From Novosphingobium sp. (GTDB lineage Bacteria; Pseudomonadota; Alphaproteobacteria; Sphingomonadales; Sphingomonadaceae): a stretch of DNA of 25,815 nucleotides. Below the pieces are notes generated by a model. That model ran no database searches. It saw only the letters and a list, made by a program, of their open reading frames with translations, and was not told where the DNA came from. Shown piece after piece: positions 14,935 through 23,019 of this stretch. The stretch lies in contig JAQVEQ010000009.1 in the NCBI GenBank assembly GCA_028697875.1, positions 1 through 25,815 of the forward strand, read 5' to 3'. The translations under genes and the position numbers were made by a program. How positions within the stretch are numbered: position 1 is the stretch's first letter; every line of letters starts with the position of its first letter.

Positions 14935-15360
14935 ATGACAGTACCCATATCGAAGCTGGTTTCGATTGCCGTCGCCCATGCGGAACTGGAATCCACTCAG
15001 GATCTCGACGCACTGCTGGCAACGATGGAAGGCGAGCCGGTCTACGAATTCCATCCGCTGGGGAAGCGTTTTTGCGGGATGGCCAATACCCGTCGCTATT
15101 ACACACATTTCATGCAGGACGTGCAGCCGCGCATCCTCGGATTTTCCCAGATCAGCGAGGCGATCGGCAATGAGGGGATGGTCCAGGAATATACCGTGAC
15201 CGTCGCGCACGAAGGCGATGCGGAGCCGGCCGTTCACCGGATCATGGCGATCCTGACGTTCGGGGAACAGGGCCTGTCGGGCGAGCGGATGTATTGCGAC
15301 GACAAGTTCTTTCGCACGCTCGTCGGGCCGCTGTGGGACGAACTGGAACCGGTCGCGTGA
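14935..15360 (+). CDS. NTF2-like superfamily protein
   Basis: This 141-residue protein has the length and alternating helix/strand pattern of the NTF2-like fold (FHPLGKRFCGMANTRRYYTHF, GMVQEYTVTVAHEG, LSGERMYCDDKFFRTLVG). I infer the fold rather than recognise a specific family; the second half, with GERMYCDDKFF, resembles uncharacterised SnoaL-like proteins in catabolic clusters. The ATG at 14935 has a strong ribosome-binding site, GAAGGGAGAG. It is followed 17 bases later by a second NTF2-like gene with its own AAGGGGAGGGG site, so the two are probably co-transcribed and may form a heteromer. No signal peptide or membrane segment. Confidence 0.75.
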   Translation: MTVPISKLVSIAVAHAELESTQDLDALLATMEGEPVYEFHPLGKRFCGMANTRRYYTHFMQDVQPRILGFSQISEAIGNEGMVQEYTVTVAHEGDAEPAVHRIMAILTFGEQGLSGERMYCDDKFFRTLVGPLWDELEPVA

Positions 15361-15377
15361 AAGGGGAGGGGCAGACC

Positions 15378-15818
15378 ATGAGTGCGGAACTCGAAACGCT
15401 GCTGGCCATTCGCGCGGTGAAGCAGAATATCATCGCCTTTGCGCGGGCGATGGACGACCGCGACTGGGCGGCCATTCGCGCCATCCTGGCCGAAGATGCT
15501 GTCGCCGACATGGGAACCGGGCGGCTCGAAGGGCCGGAGGCGATCATCGGCCTGATGCAGTATTTCCTCGACCGGTGCGGGACGACGCAGCACCTCATCG
15601 GCAATATCGTGGTCACGGTTGCGGGCGACACGGCGGAGAGCCGGGCCTATGTCCATGACAGTCACTTGCCGGCGGACGACGACCCCGGGGCAGTCTATTT
15701 CACGCTGGGCGATTACAACGACCGCTGGGAACGGCGCGATGGGCGCTGGCGCATGATCGAACGGATCAAGCACAACCGGGCCAGCGCCGGGTCGCTGGAG
15801 CGCGTGTTCGGGTTGTAA
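15378..15818 (+). CDS. NTF2-like / SnoaL-like protein
   Basis: This 146-residue protein looks like the SnoaL_4/NTF2 group: an N-terminal helix pair (LLAIRAVKQNIIAFARAMDDRDWAAIRAIL), the first strand AEDAVADMGTGRLEGPEAI, and C-terminal strands with YNDRWERRDGRWRMIERIKHN. Members include dehydratases and isomerases of aromatic or steroid-like substrates as well as ligand-binding proteins. The gene ends just before a 12-bp-stem hairpin shared with the convergent sulfatase. With its partner at 14935 it forms a two-gene unit divergent from the ACT/luciferase-like run. The catalytic residues cannot be assigned from sequence alone. Confidence 0.85.
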   Translation: MSAELETLLAIRAVKQNIIAFARAMDDRDWAAIRAILAEDAVADMGTGRLEGPEAIIGLMQYFLDRCGTTQHLIGNIVVTVAGDTAESRAYVHDSHLPADDDPGAVYFTLGDYNDRWERRDGRWRMIERIKHNRASAGSLERVFGL

Positions 15819-15821
15819 GTC

Positions 15822-15857
15822 GGAGCCGGCCGGCCGAGGGTATTACCGGCCGGCTCC
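15822..15857. terminator. Bidirectional terminator-like hairpin
   Basis: GGAGCCGGCCGG at 15822-15833 and CCGGCCGGCTCC at 15846-15857 form a perfect 12-bp stem around a 12-base loop. It occupies the 51-base gap between the stop of the NTF2-like gene and the stop of the convergent sulfatase, exactly where a shared terminator is expected. No U-tract follows on either strand, so it may act as a transcript-end stabiliser or a factor-assisted terminator. The symmetry is seen directly. Confidence 0.75.
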
Positions 15858-15869
15858 AGTCCACGCGCG

Positions 15870-18173
15870 TCAGCGCAGGTCGATCGTGACCTCGTCGATC
15901 TTGCCATCCTCGTAGGGATAGCCGAGCGGGGCGCCTTCGGGATATTTCCCGGCGGCCGAGCCGGTGTCGATCCCGACGTCGAACGTCTCGTTGATCGAGA
16001 ACATGGCTGGCGGGGTCGCGGGCAAGGTGTCGCTTGCCACCGGCTGGCCATTGACCGACAGGGTCAGCTTGCCGCCCTTGGCGAAGCCTTTGCCGTCATA
16101 ATCGAAATCGACTTTCAGCTTGTTTTCGCCCGGTGGCAGTGGGTCGCCTTTCAGGTCGACCGTCTTCAGCTCGAACATGCGATAAGTGAAGGTCGGGCGC
16201 CGCTGCGCATCGAGATAGAGCGACCAGCCCGCCGCCGTTCCGCCGATCGTGGCGATGACCCCGCGGGAGTGCTCGCCCACGCCGATGTCGGACGAGAGCG
16301 ACCACGAACGGTTGAACATGTGCGGCACGGCCTTCTCGGGGACGCTGATCGTCCCTTCGTGATAAGTCGCGCTCTTCACGCCCTTGGCAAGGTCGGGCAG
16401 GCCGGTACCGACTTGCTGCCCCTTGAGCGGGAGAACCTGGTTGGCGGCTGCTTCCTTCATGAACAGCGCCTTCATCTCCTCCAGCTTCTTGGGATACTTC
16501 GCTGCGAGGTCGTTGGCCTGCGAGAAGTCCTTGCGCAGGTCGTACAGCTCCCACTTGTCCTGATCGAACGGCCGCTCCTTGATGGCAAAGCCGCCCACCC
16601 ACGGCAGGCGCGTGTGGAAGGCCGAAGCCATCCAGCCGTCGTGATAGATCGCGCGGTGGCCGAACACTTCGAAGTACTGGGTCGTGTGGCGTTCGGGGGC
16701 CTTGGCGTCGTCGAAAGTATAGACGAGGCTGGTGCCGTTCATCGGCTTCTGCCTGATGCCGTTGACCACGTCCGGGGCCTTGATTCCCGCCGCTTCGAGG
16801 ATCGTCGGGGTGATGTCGTTGACGTGGCCGAACTGGCTGCGCAACCCGCCGTCGTCCTTGATCCGGTCGGGCCAGGACATGACCATGGCATTGCGCGTGC
16901 CGCCCAGGTGCGAGGCGACCGTCTTGGTCCACTGGAACGGGGCGTCGGTGGCCCAGGCCCAGGCCGAGTTCACATGGGCATAGGCATCGGCACTGCCGAT
17001 CCGGCCGATCCCGGCCAGCTTGCCGGCCTCCGGCTCGGGCACGCCCTGCATCCGGCCCATGTAGTTGAGGCTGCCGTCGAGGCCGCCTTCGGCGCTCGCC
17101 CCGTTGTCGCCGACAATGTAGATGAACAGCGTGTTGTCGAACTCGCCGCTGTTCTTGAGCTCCTGCACCAGGCGGCCGACCTGGTCGTCGGTGTGGGCGA
17201 GGAAGGCGGCATAGGCTTCCATCTCGGCCGAGGCGAATTTCTTCTCTTCCGGGCTCAGGCTGTCCCAGGCGGGCATGCCGTCGGGGCGCGGGGTCAGCTT
17301 GGTGTCCTTGGGGATCACGCCCAGCCGCTTTTCGCGGGCGAAGATTTCCTCGCGCAGCTTGTCCCAGCCCTGGTCGAACTTGCTGCGGAACTTGTCGATA
17401 TATTCCTTGGGCACCTGGATCGGGGCGTGGATGGCCCCGGTCGCGAGATAGAGGAAGAACGGCTTGTCCGGCGTGACCGAATGCTGGGACCGCAGCCACT
17501 TGATCGACTGGTCGACGAGATCTTCGCTCAGGTGGTAGTGGTCGCCCGGCGGGCGCATGATCGGGGTCGTGCCTTCGTAGAGCGTCGGTTCGAACTGGTC
17601 GGTCTCGCCGCCCATGAAGCCGTAGAATTTCTCGAACCCTTCGCCGGTCGGCCAACGGTCGAACGGGCCGCTTTGCGACGCTTCCCAGTCGGGCGTCTGG
17701 TGCCACTTGCCGAAAGCGGCGGTGCTGTAACCGTTCTGCCGCAGGATCTCGGCGATAGTGGCCGTGTCCTTGGTGTGGAAACCGGAATAGCCGGGGCGCG
17801 GATCGGCCGAGTTCATGACCGCGCCGATGCCGGTGGCGTGCGGGTTGCGCCCGGTCAGGAGCGAAGCGCGCGTGGGGGAACAGATAGCTGTCGTGTGGAA
17901 GCGGTTGTAGCGCAGCCCCTCGTGGGCCAGCTCGGTCAGGGCCGGTGTCGCGGCGGGGCCGCCGAAAGTGCTCGACGCGCCGAAGCCGACGTCGTCGAGC
18001 AGGACGAGCACCACGTTGGGCGCGCCTGCCGGGGCGTGGCGCTGGAACTGGACCGGCGGGGACGCCGGCGCGTCCTGAGCCAGCGCGGCGGAGGCCATCC
18101 CGAAAGAGGCCGTTCCGATTGCCGCTGCCAGCGCCAGCAAGCCGGCCGAATTGCGGATTTTACCTGTCTTCAT
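15870..18173 (-). CDS. Secreted arylsulfatase (type I, formylglycine-dependent)
   Basis: This 767-residue sulfate-ester hydrolase starts with a Sec-type signal peptide (hydrophobic run at about 10-30, likely cleavage ALA-QD at 32-33) and so acts in the periplasm. The active site is complete: metal-binding D60-D61 (LLDDVG), the formylglycine cysteine C98 in CSPTR with R102, K156-W-H158, H249 (GAIHAP) and D356-N357 (GDNGAS). The length, with a beta-rich C-terminal domain from about residue 600, resembles long AtsA/AtsD-type enzymes (about 790 residues) rather than the 536-residue Pseudomonas enzyme. The cysteine must be oxidised by the FGE encoded at 22069-23019. The ATG at 18173 follows AAGGTGACGGGG; in-frame codons further upstream would bury the signal peptide. 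It is divergent from, and homologous to, the next sulfatase. The sulfated substrate is unknown. Confidence 0.95.
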   Translation of the reverse strand: MKTGKIRNSAGLLALAAAIGTASFGMASAALAQDAPASPPVQFQRHAPAGAPNVVLVLLDDVGFGASSTFGGPAATPALTELAHEGLRYNRFHTTAICSPTRASLLTGRNPHATGIGAVMNSADPRPGYSGFHTKDTATIAEILRQNGYSTAAFGKWHQTPDWEASQSGPFDRWPTGEGFEKFYGFMGGETDQFEPTLYEGTTPIMRPPGDHYHLSEDLVDQSIKWLRSQHSVTPDKPFFLYLATGAIHAPIQVPKEYIDKFRSKFDQGWDKLREEIFAREKRLGVIPKDTKLTPRPDGMPAWDSLSPEEKKFASAEMEAYAAFLAHTDDQVGRLVQELKNSGEFDNTLFIYIVGDNGASAEGGLDGSLNYMGRMQGVPEPEAGKLAGIGRIGSADAYAHVNSAWAWATDAPFQWTKTVASHLGGTRNAMVMSWPDRIKDDGGLRSQFGHVNDITPTILEAAGIKAPDVVNGIRQKPMNGTSLVYTFDDAKAPERHTTQYFEVFGHRAIYHDGWMASAFHTRLPWVGGFAIKERPFDQDKWELYDLRKDFSQANDLAAKYPKKLEEMKALFMKEAAANQVLPLKGQQVGTGLPDLAKGVKSATYHEGTISVPEKAVPHMFNRSWSLSSDIGVGEHSRGVIATIGGTAAGWSLYLDAQRRPTFTYRMFELKTVDLKGDPLPPGENKLKVDFDYDGKGFAKGGKLTLSVNGQPVASDTLPATPPAMFSINETFDVGIDTGSAAGKYPEGAPLGYPYEDGKIDEVTIDLR

Positions 18174-18213
18174 CCCCGTCACCTTTTGATGCGCCTTGCG
18201 ACGCTCTTGCTTT

Positions 18214-18232
18214 GTACGAGACTGTACAGTAC
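18214..18232. promoter_or_regulatory. Triple GTAC cluster, candidate operator
   Basis: GTAC occurs at 18214, 18224 and 18229, spaced 10 and 5 bases apart, and the central copy is part of the 8-bp palindrome CTGTACAG (18222-18229). Helical-turn spacing of palindromic tetramers is typical of dimeric helix-turn-helix binding. It lies midway between the divergent sulfatase genes. Confidence 0.5.
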
Positions 18233-18233
18233 C

Positions 18234-18247
18234 AATCAGGCCTGATT
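18234..18247. promoter_or_regulatory. Perfect 14-bp palindrome, candidate operator
   Basis: AATCAGGCCTGATT is self-complementary over all 14 bases and starts two bases after the GTAC cluster. Its position between two divergent sulfatase genes, with a tandem TetR regulator encoded just downstream, makes it a strong operator candidate. Binding is inferred. Confidence 0.6.
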
Positions 18248-18324
18248 CCGCAAGCGAAAAAGCTTGTCCGGAAGGCATCGAAAACAAGGCGCGGATTTGC
18301 GCGTGTGGGGCCAAAGGCAAGGAT

Positions 18325-20700
18325 ATGAAGCAAGCCACTGCGGCTGGAATGCATTGGAAGCTGGCCATTTCGGCGGCGGTGGCGGCAATGGTCGCCAGCG
18401 GTTCCGCCGGGGCGCAACAGGTCCCGGCCGGTCCGGCGCTGCCGCCTGCCGAACAGCCGTTCACCGGCAAGATCGGCAAGAGCTATCGCGATTCGACCCC
18501 GGCCTTCCCGGCGCGGCAGACCGCTCCGGCCGGGGCGCCGAACATCCTGCTGGTGATGACCGACGATGTCGGGCTGGGTGCGGCGAGCACGTTCGGCGGG
18601 CCAATCCCGACGCCGAATCTCGACCGGCTGGCGGCGCGCGGGCTGGTCTACAACCGCTTCCACACCACGGCGATGTGTTCGCCGACGCGGGCGGCCTTGC
18701 TGACCGGGCGCAATCACCATGCCGTTGCCAACGGCGTTGTCGCCAACCTTGCCACCGGTTTCCCCGGCTATGACAACTTGTTGCCGAAAAGCGCGGCGAC
18801 CGTGGCCGAGATCCTGCGGCAGAACGGCTACAACACGGCGATGTTCGGCAAGCACCACAACGCGCCGGAAGACCAGGTTTCCCCGCAAGGGCCGTTCGAC
18901 CTGTGGCCGACCGGGCTGGGCTTCGAATATTTCTACGGCTTCATGGCGGCCGAGACGAACCAGTTCCACCCGGCGCTCTATCGCGGGATCACTCCGATCC
19001 CGACACTGAAGGACGGCGAAGTGCTGGACCATGCGCTGGCCGACGAAACCATCGCCTGGATCCACAACCAGCGGGCGGTCGATCCCGACAAGCCGTTCTT
19101 CGCCTATCTCGCGACCGGTTCGGCCCACGCGCCGTTGCAGGCGCCGGCGGAGTGGATCGCCCGCTTCAAGGGCAAGTTCGACCAGGGCTGGGACAAGGTG
19201 CGGGCGGACACGATCGCCCGGCAGGAACGGATGGGAATCATTCCGCGGCATACGGATGTGACGCCGCGGCCCGGCGGGCTTCCGGCCTGGAAGGACCTGA
19301 CACCGGAGCAGAAGCGCATCACCGCGCGGATGATGGAAGTCTATGCCGGTATGCTCGCCTATCAGGACAACCAGTTCGGCCGGATTCTCGACGAACTCGA
19401 CCGGATGGGGGAAAGCGGCGACACGCTGATCGTCTTTATCGAAGGCGACAACGGCGCGGCGGCCGAAGGCGGCCCGATGGGCAGCATGAACCCGATGTCC
19501 AATTTCGCCAACGGCACGAACGAGACCGAGGCGCAGTTGCTGGCCGGGATCGGCAAGTTCGGCGGTCCCGATGCGGTCGGCAATTATGCCGATGGCTGGG
19601 CCTGGGCGATGAGCGCGCCCAATCCCTTCGTGAAGCAATATGCCTCCCACCTCGGCGGGGTGCGCAACGGCATGGTCATTGCCTGGCCCGACCATATCCA
19701 GGGCCGGGGGCTGCGCAGCCAGTTCGGCCATGTGACCGACATCATGCCGACCCTGCTGGAAGCGGCAGGGATCGCCGCGCCGTCATCGGTGAATGGCGTC
19801 GCGCAGCAGCCGATCGACGGGGTCAGCCTCACTTATACGTTCGACAACGCCAAGGCGCCCGAACGGCATACGACCCAGTATTTCGAAATGATGGGCAATC
19901 GCGGCATCTATCACGACGGCTGGTGGGCCGGGACCACGCCCAAGCGCGTGCCGTGGGCGCCGATGGTTCCGGCAGGCGGCGATCCCATGGATTACAAATG
20001 GGAGCTGTACGACCTGAAGACCGACCCGGCGCAAGCGCACGACCTTGCCGCCAGCAGGCCGGCCAAGCTGGCTGAAATGCAGGAAGTGTTCGACCGCGAG
20101 GCGCAGCGCAACCATGTCTATCCGCTCGACGACCGGCTGGATTTCTCGCGCTTCGGTGCGTCGGTGGCGCAATACCGGATGCGGGACCATTACACCTATT
20201 GGGGGGCGGGCATCTCGATCCCCTACCTGCGCGGCGCGCCGATCCTCGGCCGTTCGTTCACGATTGCGGCGGACATCGACGTACCCTCCGCGGATACCAG
20301 CGGCACGCTGCTGGCGCTCGGCGGCAAGTTCGGCGGATGGAGTTTCCATCTCTCCCACGGCAAGCCGGTGGCCTACGTGGCCGCCAGCCAGCTGCCGGGG
20401 GACCAGTCGGCGGTTGCGGCGGCGGAGGCCCTGGCGCCCGGCAAGGTCCATCTCGAATACGAGTTCCGCTATGATGGCGGGCGCAACGCGGGCGGCGAGA
20501 TGATTATTCGCGCCGACGGGAAGGAGATCGGCCGCGGGCGGATCGCGCGCACCATTTCCAAGCCGCCGGAGATGACCGACACGCTGGATATCGGCTTCGA
20601 TGCCGATACGCCGGTCGTGGAAGGCGCCGTCAGCCAGCCTTTCGCCGGACGGATCGACAAGGTCGACGTGACGCTCGCCAAACCGGGGCAGGGCAAGTAG
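18325..20700 (+). CDS. Secreted arylsulfatase (type I, formylglycine-dependent), paralogue
   Basis: This 791-residue sulfatase is a paralogue of the divergent one. A signal peptide ends near AGA-QQ (residues 30-31), placing the enzyme in the periplasm. Catalytic residues are D80-D81 (MTDDVG), formylglycine cysteine C118 in CSPTR with R122, K176-H-H178, H268 (GSAHAP) and D375-N376 (GDNGAAA). The residue between Lys and His is His here but Trp in the paralogue, and the region after the nucleophile differs, so the two probably favour different sulfate esters. A beta-rich C-terminal domain (FGGWSFHLSHGK) is shared. The ATG at 18325 follows AAGGCAAGGAT; a second in-frame ATG at 18349 would shorten the signal peptide. 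The tandem TetR gene begins 19 bases after the stop, suggesting one unit continuing into the FGE. Confidence 0.95.
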   Translation: MKQATAAGMHWKLAISAAVAAMVASGSAGAQQVPAGPALPPAEQPFTGKIGKSYRDSTPAFPARQTAPAGAPNILLVMTDDVGLGAASTFGGPIPTPNLDRLAARGLVYNRFHTTAMCSPTRAALLTGRNHHAVANGVVANLATGFPGYDNLLPKSAATVAEILRQNGYNTAMFGKHHNAPEDQVSPQGPFDLWPTGLGFEYFYGFMAAETNQFHPALYRGITPIPTLKDGEVLDHALADETIAWIHNQRAVDPDKPFFAYLATGSAHAPLQAPAEWIARFKGKFDQGWDKVRADTIARQERMGIIPRHTDVTPRPGGLPAWKDLTPEQKRITARMMEVYAGMLAYQDNQFGRILDELDRMGESGDTLIVFIEGDNGAAAEGGPMGSMNPMSNFANGTNETEAQLLAGIGKFGGPDAVGNYADGWAWAMSAPNPFVKQYASHLGGVRNGMVIAWPDHIQGRGLRSQFGHVTDIMPTLLEAAGIAAPSSVNGVAQQPIDGVSLTYTFDNAKAPERHTTQYFEMMGNRGIYHDGWWAGTTPKRVPWAPMVPAGGDPMDYKWELYDLKTDPAQAHDLAASRPAKLAEMQEVFDREAQRNHVYPLDDRLDFSRFGASVAQYRMRDHYTYWGAGISIPYLRGAPILGRSFTIAADIDVPSADTSGTLLALGGKFGGWSFHLSHGKPVAYVAASQLPGDQSAVAAAEALAPGKVHLEYEFRYDGGRNAGGEMIIRADGKEIGRGRIARTISKPPEMTDTLDIGFDADTPVVEGAVSQPFAGRIDKVDVTLAKPGQGK

Positions 20701-20719
20701 GGGAACCGTTTCGGATTTG

Positions 20720-22015
20720 ATGTCCGGCACGCCGGGCCGGGACGGCAGGGAGGCCACGCGCAGGGAAATGGGGAAAGGGGCGGATCGCCGCGAACGGATC
20801 ATGCGGGAAGCGGCCGCCCATTTCCTGCAGGACGGGTTCGAACGCACCAGCATGGACCGGATCGCGGCCAGCGCGAAAGTCAGCAAGCAGGCGATCTACG
20901 AGCATTTCCGCGACAAGGAGGACCTGTTCGACCAGGTGGTGCGCGCGGACTTGCGCCCGGGCGATGTCCGCCAGCTGCCCGCGGGGGCCGGGCTGGGCGA
21001 AACGCTGGAAACGTTCGCGGAAAACCTGTTCGAAGCCTTCGTCGAACCGCGCAATTACGGGCTGTTCCGCGCCAACATCGTCGCCACCCGGCGCTTTCCC
21101 AAGCTGGCGGCGGAGCTGCACGACTTCCGGCGCAACAACAGCCGTCCCCTGGCGGCCTATCTCGAACGGGGCGTGGCGGAAGGGCGGGTTGCCGCCTTTA
21201 CCGGCGACGCCATCGATCTTGCGACCCGGCTGGGTGGCATGGCGGTGGAGGGTTCGCGCTATTTCCTCGGATACAGGCCGCCCGCGCAGGCCATGCGCCG
21301 GGCGCAGGCCCGGCTCGCGGCGGCGGTTTTCCTGCACGGCATGGGCGATGTCCCGCAGGGGGCGGAGTTCGACGGGCAGCCATCTTTCGAGCCTGCGCCC
21401 GCCGAACCGCCGGGAAAGACGCGGATGCGCCTCAGCGCCGAACGCTTCGACGCCCTGTGCGCGGCGGCGGCCGACGAATTTCTGGCCCATGGTTTCGAAG
21501 GGGCCAGCCTCGATCCCATTACCGGCGCGACCGGGGTCGGGCGCGCAACCATCTACCGCCAGTTCGGCGACAAGGCGGGGCTGTTCGCTTTCGTCATCGC
21601 GCGGGAAGTGGCCGCCGGGTGGCGGGACCTGGAAGTGCCCGGCGGAAAGACGGTGGAGGAACGGCTCCAAGAGCTGTGCCGCCGGGTCCTCGACCTGCAC
21701 CTCGAACCGCGCTCGCTTGCCCTCCATTACCTGCTGGCGCAGGAAAGCGACCTGTTCCCGGACCTGGCGCGCAGCTTCTACGACATGCAGGTCGACCGGG
21801 CCGGGCGTCCTTTCGCCCGGATTTTCGAGCAGGCCGGGCTCGCCCCGCCAGCGCCGCCGCTGGCCCGCATGTTCCACACGCTGGCGAGCTTCGGCGTGCG
21901 CTACGTCGTGTCGCTGCGCCCGGTCGGGGAGGAGGAGCGCGCCGCCGTATCGCGCCAGGCCGCCGGAATCGTCCTGCACGGCATTGCCGGCCCTGCGGAA
22001 AAGAACGGGAAATGA
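20720..22015 (+). CDS. Tandem double-TetR transcriptional regulator
   Basis: This 431-residue protein contains two complete TetR units in one chain. Unit one has its helix-turn-helix at about 25-72 (SMDRIAASAKVSKQAIYEHF) and a helical domain to about 210; a Pro-rich linker spans 215-235; unit two has its helix-turn-helix at about 242-290 (SLDPITGATGVGRATIYRQF) and a second helical domain to the end. Ordinary TetR proteins are about 200 residues and work as dimers, so this chain could bind as a built-in pseudo-dimer or span two operators. It lies between the second sulfatase and the FGE on the same strand and probably controls the sulfatase promoters at 18214-18247. Starts at ATG 20720 or ATG 20768 are both possible; neither has an ideal ribosome-binding site. 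Confidence 0.9.
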   Translation: MSGTPGRDGREATRREMGKGADRRERIMREAAAHFLQDGFERTSMDRIAASAKVSKQAIYEHFRDKEDLFDQVVRADLRPGDVRQLPAGAGLGETLETFAENLFEAFVEPRNYGLFRANIVATRRFPKLAAELHDFRRNNSRPLAAYLERGVAEGRVAAFTGDAIDLATRLGGMAVEGSRYFLGYRPPAQAMRRAQARLAAAVFLHGMGDVPQGAEFDGQPSFEPAPAEPPGKTRMRLSAERFDALCAAAADEFLAHGFEGASLDPITGATGVGRATIYRQFGDKAGLFAFVIAREVAAGWRDLEVPGGKTVEERLQELCRRVLDLHLEPRSLALHYLLAQESDLFPDLARSFYDMQVDRAGRPFARIFEQAGLAPPAPPLARMFHTLASFGVRYVVSLRPVGEEERAAVSRQAAGIVLHGIAGPAEKNGK

Positions 22016-22068
22016 AGGTTTCTCCCCGCTTGCGCTTTGCTCTATGGTTCGCATCGAAAGGATAGGCG

Positions 22069-23019
22069 TTGCAGACCGAAATCGACCTTGAAGGCATGAA
22101 GAAGATTGCCGGGGGCACATTCACCATGGGGTCGGAACGCTTCTATCCCGAAGAGGCTCCGCTGCGCCGTGTGCGCGTGGACAGCTTCTGGATCGACGAG
22201 ATCCCGGTTACCAACCGGGAATTCGCCCGTTTCGTCGAAGCGACCGGCTACAGGACCTTTGCCGAAACGCCGCCCGACCCGGCCGACTATCCGGGGATGG
22301 ACCCGGCGCTGGCGCAGGCCGGTTCGCTGGTCTTCTTCAAGACGGCGACCCCGGTGGATACCAACGACTTTTCCCAGTGGTGGCGTTTCGTCCCCGGGGC
22401 CGACTGGCGTCATCCGACCGGGCCGGACAGCTCGATCGAGGGGCTGGAGGATCATCCGGTGGTCCATATCGTCCACCAGGACGCGCAGGCCTATGCCGAC
22501 TGGGCGGGCAAGGCGCTGCCGACCGAGGCCGAATTCGAGTTCGCGGCGCGCGGCGGGCTGGAAGGCGCGGAATATGCCTGGGGGGACGAACTGGCGCCCG
22601 GCGGCGCGATGCTGGCCAATTACTGGCAGGGCCTGTTTCCCTTCGCCAACCAGATGCTCGACGGGTGGGAACGGACCTCGCCGGTGCGGACCTATCCGCC
22701 CAACGGCTATGGCCTCTACGACATGATCGGCAACGTCTGGGAATGGACCGACGACTGGTATGGCCAGCCGGCGGCGGCGGCGAAGAAGGCCGGGGATTCG
22801 TGCTGCGTTTCCGCAAATCCGCGCGGGGCGAAGAAGCGCGACAGCTTCGATCCCTGCACGCCGCAAGTGCGGATCCCGCGCAAGGTGCTGAAGGGCGGAT
22901 CGCACCTCTGCGCCGAGACTTACTGCAAGCGCTATCGCCCGGCGGCGCGCCATCCCCAGCCGCTCGACACTTCGACCAGCCATGTCGGTTTCCGCTGCGT
23001 GGTGCGCGATGCCAGCTAG
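22069..23019 (+). CDS. Formylglycine-generating enzyme (sulfatase-activating)
   Basis: This 316-residue enzyme oxidises the cysteine of the C-x-P-x-R motif in type I sulfatases to formylglycine, using O2 and copper, in the cytoplasm before export. It has the FGE-sulfatase domain from IAGGTFTMGSE through YEWT-type repeats (GNVWEWTDDWY) to GGSHLCAETYCKRYRPAAR. The two active-site cysteines, C281 and C286, keep the spacing of the characterised aerobic enzymes, so it should be active. There is no signal peptide. The start is TTG at 22069, supported by AAAGGA six bases upstream; the first ATG (22096) would have a poorly placed site. Its co-localisation with two CSPTR sulfatases is the clearest functional link in the window. 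It follows the tandem TetR gene by 53 bases and overlaps the next gene. Confidence 0.95.
   Translation: MQTEIDLEGMKKIAGGTFTMGSERFYPEEAPLRRVRVDSFWIDEIPVTNREFARFVEATGYRTFAETPPDPADYPGMDPALAQAGSLVFFKTATPVDTNDFSQWWRFVPGADWRHPTGPDSSIEGLEDHPVVHIVHQDAQAYADWAGKALPTEAEFEFAARGGLEGAEYAWGDELAPGGAMLANYWQGLFPFANQMLDGWERTSPVRTYPPNGYGLYDMIGNVWEWTDDWYGQPAAAAKKAGDSCCVSANPRGAKKRDSFDPCTPQVRIPRKVLKGGSHLCAETYCKRYRPAARHPQPLDTSTSHVGFRCVVRDAS

Larger units (their letters stand above)
18174..18324. promoter_or_regulatory. Divergent promoter region between the two sulfatases
   Basis: This 151-base segment serves both sulfatase genes. Its middle (18214-18247) contains three GTAC tetramers and a perfect 14-bp palindrome, described separately. 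The edges hold the ribosome-binding sites. I cannot place a well-spaced sigma-70 promoter on either strand. Confidence 0.6.

Noticed and set aside
16269..18245. A 658-residue plus-strand open frame opposite the first sulfatase
   Set aside because: It mirrors a gene with complete catalytic motifs and shows no domain of its own.
15870..18479. Longer sulfatase start upstream of 18173
   Set aside because: It would bury the signal peptide inside the protein and run through the divergent promoter; ATG 18173 has a ribosome-binding site followed by a clean Sec signal.
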